Below, piece by piece: positions 18,801 to 27,648 of a stretch of DNA of 64,000 nt. Position 1 is the first letter of the stretch. Every line of letters starts with the position of its first letter. The notes under the pieces are model-generated. The model saw only the letters and a list, made by a program, of their open reading frames with translations, ran no database searches and was not told where the DNA came from. The DNA comes from Rhodanobacter sp. GTDB lineage: Bacteria; Pseudomonadota; Gammaproteobacteria; Xanthomonadales; Rhodanobacteraceae. The stretch spans positions 18,613 to 82,612 of the forward strand of contig SCRM01000006.1 of NCBI GenBank assembly GCA_004298045.1, in the 5' to 3' direction. The position numbers and the translations under genes were made by a program.

Positions 18801-19993
18801 AGGGCAGCGTCAGCCAGAACAAGGTGGACACGACCACCCGGGAAGCCAAGCGCGTACGTTTCAAGGGCGAGCAGCAGGCGATGTACCGCAAGTGGCTGCC
18901 GCTGCTGGCGCGCGACCCGGCCTACAACCGCAACCTCAGCCTGGCCGGCAACGGTTTCGACCTGGATCACGCCCGGCCGCTGGCCTGGCAACCCTTCGAG
19001 CAGCCGCTGCGGCCCCGCCTGTTCTGCGTGGCGGCCGACGCCAACGGCTGCGGCCACTACCGCATCCGCCAGCCCTTCCTCGCCATGCAACGGGAAGGAC
19101 TGGCCGAAGGCATGATCGCCCCGGCGCATCTGGAGCCGATTGCCATGGAACGCTACGCGCCCTCCGCCATCGTGCTGCAGCGCCAGCTTACCGACAGCCA
19201 GCTCGAAACCATGCGCGGCTACCGCGACTTCAGTCGCGCATTCAAGGTCTACGAGCTGGACGACTACCTGCCGAACCTGCCACTGAAGAGCGTGCATCGC
19301 GGCAGCATGCCCCGGGATGTCGTCAAGTCACTGCGCAAGGCGGTCGCCTTGACCGACCGCTTCGTGGTCTCCACCGCGCCGCTGGCCGAGCAGTTCGCCG
19401 ACCTGCACAGCGACATCCGCGTGGTGCCGAACCGCCTGCCGGTGGACTGGTGGAGTTCACTGGCCAGCCGGCGCCGCAAGAGTGCCAAGCCACGCGTTGG
19501 CTGGGCCGGCAGCAGCAGCCATCGCGGCGACCTGGAGCTGATTGCCGACGTGGTACGCGAACTGGCCGGCGAGGTCGAGTGGGTGTTCTTCGGCATGTGT
19601 CCGGAGAAGCTGCGCCCCCACGTGCACGAGCACCACGACGGTGTGGCGATCGACAAATATCCGGCGGCCTTGGCCGCGCTGGACCTCGATCTTGCCCTGG
19701 CGCCGCTCGAGGACAACCTGTTCAACGTCTGCAAAAGCAATCTGCGTCTGCTCGAATACGGCGCCTGCGGCTTCCCGGTGGTGTGCAGCGACATCGTCTG
19801 CTATCGCGGCGACTTGCCGGTGACGCGCGTGCGCAACCGCTACAAGGAATGGGTGGACGCAATCCGCATGCACACCAACGACCTCGACGCCGCGGCGCGC
19901 ATTGGCGACGAGCTGCGCGCTGTCGTACGCCGCGATTGGATGCTCACCGGCGACAACCTGGTCGCTTGGCGCGACGCCTGGCTGCCAGGCTGA
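15854..19993 (+). CDS. Four-module glycosyltransferase, probable flagellin glycosyltransferase
   Basis: This 1379-aa cytoplasmic protein contains four glycosyltransferase-like units: a GT-B type unit at about 85–420 (STAYAVGGHTRL at its start, EAAALGKPVLKF near its end), a GT-A-like unit at about 525–745 (DWLILLDAGDVLDDDAL, CCYTDEDTWLD), a canonical GT2 domain at about 760–1030 (VSIIIPTRDQLP, LLIVDNDSQDP, YLILLNNDTAVLHADW) and a C-terminal GT-B unit at about 1053–1379 (VGWAGSSSHRGD, KSNLRLLEYGACGFPVV). It sits next to fliC, has a sigma-54 promoter, and is followed by two nucleotide-sugar genes. The likely role is building an oligosaccharide on flagellin serines or threonines before export. 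The ATG at 15854 is preferred over an adjoining TTG. Confidence 0.85.
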   Translation: MSEIEERLAQNHVEFQRLLDRMEKAADGGDPDAAIEFARTAATIAWLRGCGIFASPRLEALLARVGHMLPQAEPPARRPSARRRVLTVMSTAYAVGGHTRLACRWMALDTDSSHTLVVTRQDGVPLPHAIEELAGNGTISLETLHGRTPMERAGSLRRLLANADLGVLHIHPNDPLAVVALAGMESPPPVLFEDHASHVFWLGASVSNLIVSLCESAARVTAARRGVPRPHIGWAPIPLDLATLDRAPDLDLRTRYGIPPNAPLLMSCGSAYKFAPIDDVSIAALLSPLLAERPDVHVLLVGPASDPIGTSLAADHPDRVHLAGNIARQDELQAAYAACDVYLDAVPFPSNTALCEAAALGKPVLKFAPQAWTDCGFTIDLDAIPPPLYVSRDPVDYRQKLLALIDSPALRARRGRLVRDMLRLCHSDALFQSQIEALYRRVAELPRIEPDAAAAAYRVELLDTLLGKLADNLTIASQSAAGQAGIAFQPISPEEQYRRWRVPQRLDAKRAALARRRIAGATGFHVLVADAGGDAGHLARTLQSLDRQSFPASRVTVLGAAGLAVPDGVTLHPVVESRISAFNTIAAASRADWLILLDAGDVLDDDALLLLADKALAHPGMACCYTDEDTWLDERPAVPIFKPDVNLDLLRSYPYTGHMLAMHRERLLAAGGLQEQAGAMAVYDHLFRCIEQFGLDSVGHLAEPVLHSAVAFGAWLAAPATSTLGRQALAAHLGRLGIAHEIQPGVLAGSHRITYLHQCQPPVSIIIPTRDQLPMLNGLIDSLLAKTSYRNYELLIVDNDSQDPAACAYLDGIERLANPQLRVLRWPHPFNYSAINNFAAAQARGEYLILLNNDTAVLHADWIEALLNHAQRPEVGIVGAKLHYPDGRIQHAGVVLGLRGPADHPFIGEPLDAPGYMHRLQVDQNYTAVTAACLMIRKSVYAEVGGLDEQDFKVSYNDVDLCLKVNRAGYLTVWTPYARLMHEGSVSQNKVDTTTREAKRVRFKGEQQAMYRKWLPLLARDPAYNRNLSLAGNGFDLDHARPLAWQPFEQPLRPRLFCVAADANGCGHYRIRQPFLAMQREGLAEGMIAPAHLEPIAMERYAPSAIVLQRQLTDSQLETMRGYRDFSRAFKVYELDDYLPNLPLKSVHRGSMPRDVVKSLRKAVALTDRFVVSTAPLAEQFADLHSDIRVVPNRLPVDWWSSLASRRRKSAKPRVGWAGSSSHRGDLELIADVVRELAGEVEWVFFGMCPEKLRPHVHEHHDGVAIDKYPAALAALDLDLALAPLEDNLFNVCKSNLRLLEYGACGFPVVCSDIVCYRGDLPVTRVRNRYKEWVDAIRMHTNDLDAAARIGDELRAVVRRDWMLTGDNLVAWRDAWLPG

Positions 19994-20060
19994 CGCCGCC
20001 GTGGCACCGCATCACTGCACCTGCCATTGCCGGCATCGAACCTGTCCGTGAGGGACAAGC

Positions 20061-21257
20061 ATGAGCATCCCGTTCAATCGTCCCTATCTCGTCGGCCGCG
20101 AACTGCACAACATTGCCCAAGCCCATGCGGACGGCCATCTGTCCGGCGACGGCATGTTTACCCGCCGTTGCCACGCGTGGCTGGAGCAGCGCATCGGCGC
20201 GCGCAGGGCGCTGCTCACGCACTCCTGCACCGGGGCGCTGGAAATGGCAGCGATCCTGCTGGGTCTGCGGCCGGGTGACGAGGTCATCATGCCTTCGTTC
20301 ACTTTCGTCTCGACCGCCAACGCATTCGTGTTGCGCGGTGCGGTTCCGGTGTTCGTGGATATCCGTCCCGACACGCTGAACATCGACGAGACGCTGATCG
20401 AATCCGCCATCACGCCGCGCACCCGGGCGATCTGCGTGGTGCACTACGCGGGCGTGGCCTGCGAGATGGACGCGATCATGGACATCGCCGCCCGGCATGG
20501 CTTGGAAGTGGTGGAGGACGCCGCCCAGGCCATCTTCTCCAGCTACAAGGGGCGTGCGTTGGGTGGTATCGGCGACCTGGCGGCGCTGAGCTTCCACGAG
20601 ACCAAGAACGTGATTGCCGGCGAAGGCGGCGCCCTGCTGGTGAACGACCCCGCGCTGGTCGAGCGGGCCGAGATCATCCGCGAGAAGGGCACCAACCGCA
20701 GCAAGTTCTTTCGCGGCGAGGTGGACAAATACACTTGGGTCGACCTCGGTTCATCCTACCTGCCCAGCGAACTGGTCGCGGCATTTCTGGCGGCGCAACT
20801 GGAACAGGGCGACGATATTACCGCGCGGCGCCTGGCCATCTGGCAGCGTTACCACGCGTGGGCCGAACCGCTGGAAGCGCAGGGGGTGTTGCGCCGCCCG
20901 GTGATCCCTGCCGCGTGTACGCACAACGCACACATGTATTACATACTGCTCAACGATTCCGCACAGCGCGACGCCTTCATCGCGCGCATGAAAGCCGCCG
21001 GCATCGGCACCGTGTTCCACTACGTCCCGTTGCACAGTTCACCCGCCGGGCGGCGCTACGCGCGCGCGCACGGTTCGATGCGGCATACCGATCGCGTCAG
21101 CGATTGCCTGGTGCGCCTGCCGCTGTGGATCGGCCTCGAAGATCATCAAGACCACGTCATGCAGGTCGCCGGAGGGATCCTGGCAGACCACGGCGTCTTC
21201 GGTGCATGGAGCCAATCAGGATGCGGCAACGCCGCAGATGGAACGGAGGGCTGGTGA
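20061..21257 (+). CDS. wecE: WecE-type dTDP-4-keto-6-deoxyhexose aminotransferase
   Basis: This 398-aa PLP enzyme belongs to the DegT/DnrJ/EryC1 family and most resembles WecE/RffA, which aminates dTDP-4-keto-6-deoxy-D-glucose at C4. Visible features are IPFNRPYLVGREL at the start, HSCTGALEMAAILL for phosphate binding, VVEDAAQA with the PLP-pyridine aspartate, and the Schiff-base lysine in SFHETKNVIAGEGG. A GAGGGA ribosome site precedes the ATG. It follows the glycosyltransferase by 67 nt and is coupled to the next gene, so it probably supplies the 4-amino sugar for flagellin. Confidence 0.88.
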   Translation: MSIPFNRPYLVGRELHNIAQAHADGHLSGDGMFTRRCHAWLEQRIGARRALLTHSCTGALEMAAILLGLRPGDEVIMPSFTFVSTANAFVLRGAVPVFVDIRPDTLNIDETLIESAITPRTRAICVVHYAGVACEMDAIMDIAARHGLEVVEDAAQAIFSSYKGRALGGIGDLAALSFHETKNVIAGEGGALLVNDPALVERAEIIREKGTNRSKFFRGEVDKYTWVDLGSSYLPSELVAAFLAAQLEQGDDITARRLAIWQRYHAWAEPLEAQGVLRRPVIPAACTHNAHMYYILLNDSAQRDAFIARMKAAGIGTVFHYVPLHSSPAGRRYARAHGSMRHTDRVSDCLVRLPLWIGLEDHQDHVMQVAGGILADHGVFGAWSQSGCGNAADGTEGW

Positions 21258-21258
21258 A

Positions 21259-22011
21259 ATGGACAAGCCCCGGATCCTGGCTGATTCCGCGCTCGATTCC
21301 GCCCGCTTCGGCATCAAGGTGGTGCGGGGCTGCGTCCCGGCGGGCACTGCCGAGCAGGAGGTCATCGACGAAGTCGAGGCCAGCGACGCCGAACTGATCA
21401 TCCTGCGCACCGCCGCCGGCGACTCCGGCGCGATCGTCCAATTGCAACGCGGTGGGTGGCCCGTGATCCACGCGGACACCCTGGTCTACTACGGCATCGA
21501 CCTGACGACCCTCGCGCGCAGGCCCTTGCCCCCGGGAGTGCGGCTGGCCACCACTGTCGATCGCGACGCCATCCGGGAAATAGCCGAGCGCAGCTTCACC
21601 GGCTACCGTTCCCACTACGCCGCAAACCCGCTGCTGCCTGCGGACAAGGTCGTCGCCGGCTACGTCGAATGGGCAAACAGCCGGCTAGCGCCGGAAAACT
21701 CTGGTGGCTGCACTTGGGTGGTGACCGCTGAAGACCGGGTCGCTGGCTTCGCCACCTGCGACCTGCGTCCGGACCGGGGCGCGATCGAAATCGTGCTCAA
21801 CGCGGTGCACCCGCGGTTTTCCCGCCGTGGGTTGTATGGGCGATTGCTCGAGGCCATCCTGCAGCACTACGCGGCGCACTCGTACCTGGAGCTTGGCGTC
21901 TCGACCCAACTGTGGAACTACACGGTGCAGCGCCAGTGGGCGCGCGCCGGACTGTCGCTGAAACGGGCCTTCGCCACCTATCACCTCGACCGCAGGCTGC
22001 GCCTGCCATGA
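21259..22011 (+). CDS. wecD: WecD-like GNAT N-acetyltransferase
   Basis: This 250-aa protein has a variable N-terminal half and a C-terminal GNAT fold (about 95–245) with the acetyl-CoA loop region HPRFSRRGLYGRLLEAIL, as in WecD, the dTDP-4-amino-4,6-dideoxygalactose N-acetyltransferase. Paired with the WecE-type gene one nucleotide upstream, it should N-acylate the 4-amino-6-deoxyhexose made there. The ATG at 21259 follows GGAGG; a longer frame into wecE is rejected. The acyl group and sugar epimer cannot be read from sequence. Confidence 0.75.
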   Translation: MDKPRILADSALDSARFGIKVVRGCVPAGTAEQEVIDEVEASDAELIILRTAAGDSGAIVQLQRGGWPVIHADTLVYYGIDLTTLARRPLPPGVRLATTVDRDAIREIAERSFTGYRSHYAANPLLPADKVVAGYVEWANSRLAPENSGGCTWVVTAEDRVAGFATCDLRPDRGAIEIVLNAVHPRFSRRGLYGRLLEAILQHYAAHSYLELGVSTQLWNYTVQRQWARAGLSLKRAFATYHLDRRLRLP

Positions 22012-22246
22012 CATCCGCCGCCGCGCCCCGGCACCGCCGACGAGTGAACATGGCAAAAGCATCCGAAGACGGCTCGGTGTCCCGGGAGCTTGGGCGGCAG
22101 AAACACAGGCGATTCGGCGGCGCCGTTCCGGCCATCTTCCGCGCGGGCCTCCGGACCATGGGAAACCACGATGGGCCGGCAAACGTCACCCAGGCTGGCT
22201 CAAGACGACCTTGCCGCCGCGTGCCTGGTCTCTGCCGCCGACGCTC

Positions 22247-23458
22247 CTAGCCCCGCAGGTAATCAAACAAGCTCATCGCTTGCACTTTCGCAAACGTCTG
22301 TTGCGAGGCTTGCAGGGCGGTGGACTGCAGCACGAGCTTGCTGATGGCGCTGGCCATGTCGGTGTCCTGCACGCCGGAGAGGGTGGTCTGGTAGGTGAGG
22401 GTGAGGTCGCTGTAGGTGGTTTTTTGCTGGCTGATGCGGTTCAGGCGGCCGCCAACGTCGGTCTGGGTGGAGAGCACGCTGTGTTGCGCCTGGTCGATGG
22501 ATTCGAGCTGGCGGCTGATCTGGTTGCTGCGCGCGGTGTCGGAAAGCGTGCTGTTCTGCAGGCTGTTGATGAGGTTGGTCAGGGTGCTGAACACGTCCTG
22601 GGTCTGGCCGCTCTTGACGCTCACGCTGTCGCCGGCGGCGGGAGTGCCGCTGAGGGCAAGCGAGATGCCGTTGAAGCTGATGCTGCCGCCGTCCCGATAG
22701 GCGCCGGTGGCGATGGTGCCGCTGGCATCGGTGGCCGTCCAGTTGCCGGCGCCGTCGAAACTCACCTGGTAATTCGCCGGGCCGCCGGCGGTGGCGGCTT
22801 GCCATGCGCTGCCGTCGATGACGCTGGTGCTGCCTACCAGGAGAGTACCGGTGTTGGCGGCACCGGCGCTGACAACGAACGAACCGTTGCCGGCGGGGAC
22901 GTGCATGAAGAGGTTCGCGCCGGCGTCGCTGTCGGGCAGGCGCAGGCCGTTGCCGATCTGGCTCATCTGATTGCTGGCATTGCCGACGTAACTGACGCTG
23001 CCGTCGCTGGCCGTCACGAACGGGGTGTTGGTGGTGGCGGTGCCGGCAAACAGCGCGTTGCCGTTGGCGTCGGTGGTGTTGGCCAGTTGCACCAGCTGTG
23101 CGCGAATCTGCGTGAGCTGGGTGGCCATGTCGTTGCGGTCGGCGTTGGAGAGCGTGCCGTTGACGCCCTGCAGCGTCATCGCGCGCACCTGGTCGAGCAG
23201 GCCGTTGAACGAGGTAAGCGTGTTGGCCTCGGTGGACAGCCGCGCGTTGGCGTTGTCGATGTTGCTGCTGTATTGCGCCGTGCTGGCGATGATGTGGTTG
23301 AGCGACACCGCCTGGGCGGCGCCGGCCGGGTCGTCGGAGGCGAGATCGATGCGCCGCCCGCTGGTCACCGCGTTTTGCGTGGTGGCCAGTGCGGATTGCG
23401 CGCTGAGCATGCTGGAGAGCGACTGCTGGAACATCCAGCTGGTGGACAAGCGGATCAT
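22247..23458 (-). CDS. flgL: FlgL hook-filament junction protein
   Basis: FlgL (HAP3, 403 aa) joins the filament to FlgK. The flagellin-like N-terminus (RLSTSWMFQQSLSSMLSAQSALA) and the C-terminal helix ending LQASQQTFAKVQAMSLFDYL are diagnostic; the middle is variable. It is the last gene of flgBCDEFGHIJKL, 13 nt after flgK. A 235-bp gap to the convergent wecD contains no gene that I can see. Confidence 0.96.
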   Translation of the reverse strand: MIRLSTSWMFQQSLSSMLSAQSALATTQNAVTSGRRIDLASDDPAGAAQAVSLNHIIASTAQYSSNIDNANARLSTEANTLTSFNGLLDQVRAMTLQGVNGTLSNADRNDMATQLTQIRAQLVQLANTTDANGNALFAGTATTNTPFVTASDGSVSYVGNASNQMSQIGNGLRLPDSDAGANLFMHVPAGNGSFVVSAGAANTGTLLVGSTSVIDGSAWQAATAGGPANYQVSFDGAGNWTATDASGTIATGAYRDGGSISFNGISLALSGTPAAGDSVSVKSGQTQDVFSTLTNLINSLQNSTLSDTARSNQISRQLESIDQAQHSVLSTQTDVGGRLNRISQQKTTYSDLTLTYQTTLSGVQDTDMASAISKLVLQSTALQASQQTFAKVQAMSLFDYLRG

Positions 23459-23471
23459 GGGCGGCGCTCCC

Positions 23472-25352
23472 TCAGGCCCTGATCGCGGCGATCAGGCTGG
23501 TGAACACGGTCTGCGCGGCGGCGATCACCTGCGCCGACGCCTGGTAGGACTGCTGGTACTTCACGAGGTTGGCGGCCTCCTCGTCGAGATTGACGCCGGC
23601 CGCGCTCTGTTGCGCGCTCTTCGCCTGATTGAGCAGCCCGGTCTGGGTGGCCAGATCATTGGCGGCCATGCTGCCGGCCAGCCCGATCTGGTTGGTGAGC
23701 GCGCCGTACGCACCCACGACGGAAACCGTGCCGCCGTTCAGCACTCCGGCATTGGCGAGGTTGCCCAGATCCAGCGCGTTGGTGTTGTCGTTGAGCCCGG
23801 CGCTGTTCCGGCCGACGGCAAACGTGTCGCCGCTGGCCGGCGTGCCGGTGAGCATGAGGCTCCAGCCATTGGCGCTGATCGGCTGCCCCGGCGTGAAGGC
23901 CTGGCTGGCACCGCCGTTCACGCTGTAGGTGTTGCCGGCACCGAAGGTGATGGTGGCCGCAGTGAACAGCGCCGGGTTGGCGCTGTCGGCGACGGTGACC
24001 GAACCCACGCCGGCCTGGCCGGTGTTGGTGCTGCCCGGCGTGGCGGCCAGCGCCGCGGCGGCGGCGATTTTTGCCGGATCGCTGGTGGCCATCGCCAACC
24101 CGCTGGCGGCGTCCTGCGTGGGCCGGATCTCGAAGCTGTCGCCCACTTGGGCGCTGCCGGAGACGGTGAGAGTCAGGCCTTCGGCGCTGAACGTGCCATC
24201 CGGGTTGGCGGTGAGCGGCACGCTGCGCCCGCCGGTGGTGGCCAGTGCCCAGCCATTGGTGGACGGTGGCGTGTTGCTGCCGGTACGGGTCAGCAGGTAG
24301 TTGTCGGTGGTGAGCTTGCCGATGTCGCTCACCTGGGCGGCAATGGTCGCCGTGCCCTGGTTGCCCTTGAACATCGCCACGCTGGGGTACGGCACGATGA
24401 ACAGCGGCTGGCCCTGCGCGCCGGTCAGGTCGAGACCCTTGGCCTGTTGCGCGTTGACCCCCTGCGCGACCGCGAGCACAGCGCGCCCGAGCTGGTTTTG
24501 CGCAGCATCCAGGGTATTGCTGCGGTAGCTCAGCAGCGCGCCGAGCGCGCCGCCGGACAGCTGCGAGCTGATGTCGTGCCCGCTCGGGTCGAGCACCACG
24601 GTGCTGCTGGCATCGAACGCGCTGGTGCCGGTTTGCAGGCCATATGCGTGGTTGCCGGATACCAGCACCTGGCCGGAGGTGCTGTAGATGCTGATGCTGC
24701 CGTCCGGCTGCGGCGTCGCCGCAATGCCGGTCTGCCCGGCCAGCTGCTGGATCAGGCTGTCGCGCTGATCGAGCAGTGCGTTGGGCTGCGAGCTGCCGGC
24801 CTGCGCGATCTGGTCGTTGAGCGCGGCAATCTGCCGGGTGGCGGAGTTGATCCCGGTCACGGTGTCGCTGATCCGGCTGTTGATCTGCGCGCGCTGCTGG
24901 TCGAGCTGCTGGCCAAAGGTGTTGAACGCCATCACCAGCGTCTGCGCGTTGCCGATCGCCGCTTGCCGCGCGGAAGGGTCCTGCGGCGCGTTGGCCACGG
25001 CGTTGAAGCCGCCGTAGAAACTGTCCAGCGCGGTCTGCAGGTTGCCGCTGTTCTTGAGAAAGCCGTTGAGCGCGGTGGTGAGGTCGTTGGTGGTGCTGGC
25101 GGCCTGCGCGGTGCCGGATGCGGTCCACAGCGACTGGGTCAGGAACTGGTTGTAGGCGCGCTGCACCGCGATCACGTCCACGCCGGCGCCGGTGGTGAAC
25201 CGGCCCATGTTCTGGCCGACCCGGTCCGCCTGCACCGTGCTCTGGCGGCTGTAACCGTCGGTGCTGGCGTTGGCGATGTTGTTGCTGGTGGCTTGCAGGC
25301 CCATCTGGGCGGCATTGAGCCCCGAAACACCGATGCTGAACAAACTGGCCAT
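23472..25352 (-). CDS. flgK: FlgK hook-filament junction protein
   Basis: FlgK (HAP1, 626 aa) is the first junction zone after the hook. Conserved N-terminus with FSIGVSGLNAAQMGLQATSNNIANASTDGYSRQ (described by position, residues 5–37) and C-terminal NLVKYQQSYQASAQVIAAAQ are present; the long central Thr/Ser/Ala-rich domain is typical. ATG at 25352 with flgJ ending 22 nt upstream. Confidence 0.97.
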   Translation of the reverse strand: MASLFSIGVSGLNAAQMGLQATSNNIANASTDGYSRQSTVQADRVGQNMGRFTTGAGVDVIAVQRAYNQFLTQSLWTASGTAQAASTTNDLTTALNGFLKNSGNLQTALDSFYGGFNAVANAPQDPSARQAAIGNAQTLVMAFNTFGQQLDQQRAQINSRISDTVTGINSATRQIAALNDQIAQAGSSQPNALLDQRDSLIQQLAGQTGIAATPQPDGSISIYSTSGQVLVSGNHAYGLQTGTSAFDASSTVVLDPSGHDISSQLSGGALGALLSYRSNTLDAAQNQLGRAVLAVAQGVNAQQAKGLDLTGAQGQPLFIVPYPSVAMFKGNQGTATIAAQVSDIGKLTTDNYLLTRTGSNTPPSTNGWALATTGGRSVPLTANPDGTFSAEGLTLTVSGSAQVGDSFEIRPTQDAASGLAMATSDPAKIAAAAALAATPGSTNTGQAGVGSVTVADSANPALFTAATITFGAGNTYSVNGGASQAFTPGQPISANGWSLMLTGTPASGDTFAVGRNSAGLNDNTNALDLGNLANAGVLNGGTVSVVGAYGALTNQIGLAGSMAANDLATQTGLLNQAKSAQQSAAGVNLDEEAANLVKYQQSYQASAQVIAAAQTVFTSLIAAIRA

Positions 25353-25374
25353 GGCTGCGCTTTCCGGGAATCAG

Positions 25375-26397
25375 TCAGTTATTCGACGGGTTTGGCGCAT
25401 TCTTGAGCGTCGCCAGCGCTTCGCGCATTTGCGGGCTGGCGGCGATGGCTGCCACCTTGGCCGCGTAGGACGGATCCGTGGCGTAACCGCCGCGCACCAA
25501 GGCCTGCGCAAAGCCGCGCACGTCGTCACCGTGGCCACGCACGCCGGCGTAGCGGGGGTCGTTGCCGAGCAGGTTGGCATAATCCTTGAACGACTGTGCC
25601 GGGGAGTCATAAGCCCGGAATTGCGCGCGTTTGCGCACCGCCACGCCGTTTTCGTACTCCAGCGTGGGCACGCTCACCTTGCGCCCGTCCCAACTGCTGC
25701 CGGCCTTGATGCCGAACAGGTTGAAGCTGGCGCCGCCGTTGGCGCCGCGCGGCATGCGCTTGCCCCAGCCGGTTTCCAGCGCCGCCTGCGCCAGCACGCT
25801 GCGCACCGACACGCCAAGCTGCCGCGCCGCCGCCTGCGCATACGGCGCCAATGCGGCAACAAATTCGTTGGCATCCTGCGGCACCCATTGCGCCGCGCTG
25901 CGGCCCACGGCACGGCCAGCGTCGATCAGCGCGGCCAGCCGCTGCTGAAACGCCTCGGCGGTGGCCGGCAACTGGCTGGGGTCGCCGATGCCGGCGTCTG
26001 CCGCGCCGCCGGCCACGACACTGTCAGTGCCGCCGAGCGCGCCGATATACGCAGCGGTGCCCGAGCCCGGTTTCACCCCACCGCCAAGCTGGCGCACCAG
26101 CATTTGCGCAATGCCCAGCCCCTTACCGTTTTGCGCCAGGCTCACCGCCAGCTGCTGGTCGAACAGGTCGCGATACGCCTTGCCGGCGTCGCTGTCGCCC
26201 ATGCCGGCGCCAAAGCTGTCGGACGCCGCGCGCATCGACTTCAGCATCATCTGGGTGAACAGCGCCTCGAACTGCTTGGCCACGGCGGGCAGCGCGGCGT
26301 TGCCATTGCGCTGGGCTTCCGCGCGCAGCTGATCGAACCCGGACAGGTTGGTCCAGGTGTCCAGCGACGCATTGGCGGCAAGCCCGAGGTCGGCCAT
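25375..26397 (-). CDS. flgJ: FlgJ rod assembly protein with muramidase domain
   Basis: FlgJ caps the growing rod and cuts a hole in the murein. The 340-aa protein has the N-terminal rod-cap domain (about 30–105: AVAKQFEALFTQMMLKSMR) and, after a linker, the glucosaminidase domain (about 170–330) with VLAQAALETGWGK, which includes the catalytic glutamate, and FNLFGIKAGSSWDG. It is the dual-domain form typical of Beta/Gammaproteobacteria. Starts 1 nt after flgI. Confidence 0.96.
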   Translation of the reverse strand: MADLGLAANASLDTWTNLSGFDQLRAEAQRNGNAALPAVAKQFEALFTQMMLKSMRAASDSFGAGMGDSDAGKAYRDLFDQQLAVSLAQNGKGLGIAQMLVRQLGGGVKPGSGTAAYIGALGGTDSVVAGGAADAGIGDPSQLPATAEAFQQRLAALIDAGRAVGRSAAQWVPQDANEFVAALAPYAQAAARQLGVSVRSVLAQAALETGWGKRMPRGANGGASFNLFGIKAGSSWDGRKVSVPTLEYENGVAVRKRAQFRAYDSPAQSFKDYANLLGNDPRYAGVRGHGDDVRGFAQALVRGGYATDPSYAAKVAAIAASPQMREALATLKNAPNPSNN

Positions 26398-26398
26398 G

Positions 26399-27646
26399 TC
26401 AGATCACCACCAGCTCGGCGTGCAGCGCGCCGGCACGCTTGAGCGCCTGCAGGATGGAAACCAGATCGCTCGGCGAGGCGCCCACCTGGTTCACCGCACG
26501 CACGATGGTATCGAGGCTGACGCCGGGGCCGAACTTGAACATGTGGCCGCCGCCCTCGCTCACCTGCACATTGCTGGATGGCACCACTGCGGTCCGCCCA
26601 CCGCTGAACGGCGCAGGCTGGCTGACCAGCGGCTGCTCGCCAATGGTGACCTGGATCGCGCCTTGCGCCACCGCGGCGGCCGACACGCGCACATCGGAGC
26701 CGATCACGACGGTGCCGGTGCGCGAGTTCACCACCACGCGCGCCGGCGGTGCGCCAGGGGCCACGTCAATGCTTTGGATCGCGCCGAGCCAGGCAACTTT
26801 CTGGGTGGGGTCCTGCGGCACGCGCACCGCCACCGTGCCGCCATCCACCGCATGCGCGGTGCCGGTGCCATAGGTGCGGTTGATCGCGCCGACGATGCGC
26901 GACGCGGTGGTGAAATCCGGCGTGTTGAGATTCAGGTGCAGCTCGTCGGCACCGGCAAACGCGGAGGGCACGGCGCGTTCCACCGTGGCGCCGTTGGGGA
27001 TGCGGCCGCTGGCGGAGATGTTCTTCTGCACGCTCGACCCGCTCTTGCCCGAGGCGCTGATGCCGCCCACGATCACGCTGCCCTGCGCGATCGCGTAAAC
27101 GTTGCCGTCCGCGCCGCGCAGCGGCGCCATCAGGAGTTCGCCGCCACGGATGCTCTTGGCATTGCCGATGGAAGCCACGGTGACGTCGATCGCCTGGCCG
27201 GGTTTGGCAAACGGCGGCAGCTCGGCGGTAATCGTGACTGCCGCCGCGTTCTTGAGCTGCGGACGCACATTGGCCGGCACGTTCACGCCAAACTGCTCCA
27301 GCATGTTTTCCAGGCTTTGCGTGGTGAACGGCGCCTGCGTGGTCTGGTCGCCCGAACCGTCCAGACCCACGACCAGGCCGTAGCCAATCAACTGGTTGGT
27401 GCGCACGCCGCCAATCGAGGTGAGGTCGCCGATGCGATCGGCGCGGGCGGGGGCTGGCGCGGCCAGCAACACGGCCAGCGCGAAAACGCCGAGCGCCGAG
27501 CCGAGGGCACGCCGTACGGCACCCCGCCAGCCCGCCCCCTCACCCCACCCCTCTCCCCGGCGGGGAGAGGGGGCAAGGGTGCCGAGCGGGGTCGTCACGA
27601 CGTGCAATACCGGGGGACGGGTCATTTCGGCTGCGTGGATGTTCAT
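26399..27646 (-). CDS. flgI: FlgI P-ring protein with repeat-derived N-terminal extension
   Basis: FlgI forms the periplasmic P-ring around the rod. The mature part (from about residue 70, [21 protein letters not shown]) is a standard FlgI. The start region is unusual: the only start codon with coupling is ATG 27646, 2 nt after the flgH stop (a second ATG is at 27625), which leaves a 45-residue n-region before the hydrophobic core and cleavage site ([15 protein letters not shown]). That n-region contains [12 protein letters not shown], encoded by a palindromic intergenic-type repeat (27531–27573). No start codon exists between the repeat and the hydrophobic core. Confidence 0.95.
   Translation of the reverse strand: MNIHAAEMTRPPVLHVVTTPLGTLAPSPRRGEGWGEGAGWRGAVRRALGSALGVFALAVLLAAPAPARADRIGDLTSIGGVRTNQLIGYGLVVGLDGSGDQTTQAPFTTQSLENMLEQFGVNVPANVRPQLKNAAAVTITAELPPFAKPGQAIDVTVASIGNAKSIRGGELLMAPLRGADGNVYAIAQGSVIVGGISASGKSGSSVQKNISASGRIPNGATVERAVPSAFAGADELHLNLNTPDFTTASRIVGAINRTYGTGTAHAVDGGTVAVRVPQDPTQKVAWLGAIQSIDVAPGAPPARVVVNSRTGTVVIGSDVRVSAAAVAQGAIQVTIGEQPLVSQPAPFSGGRTAVVPSSNVQVSEGGGHMFKFGPGVSLDTIVRAVNQVGASPSDLVSILQALKRAGALHAELVVI
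27531..27573 (-). repeat. Palindromic repeat inside the flgI coding region
   Basis: The core is a perfect 11-bp inverted repeat, CCCCTCTCCCC-ggc-GGGGAGAGGGG (27548–27572), followed on the minus strand by TGGGGTGAGGGG and CGGGC. The same order of elements occurs at 38612–38655 between genes, so this is a mobile REP-like family, here read in frame as part of FlgI. Confidence 0.8.
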
Positions 27647-27648
27647 GG

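Noticed and set aside
20000..20020. TGGCACC...TGCA as a sigma-54 site for wecE
   Set aside because: Spacing between the elements is two bases too long; wecE is probably co-transcribed with the glycosyltransferase.
27548..27572. The flgI-internal palindrome as an intrinsic terminator of flgH
   Set aside because: It lies within an intact flgI frame and has no T-run.
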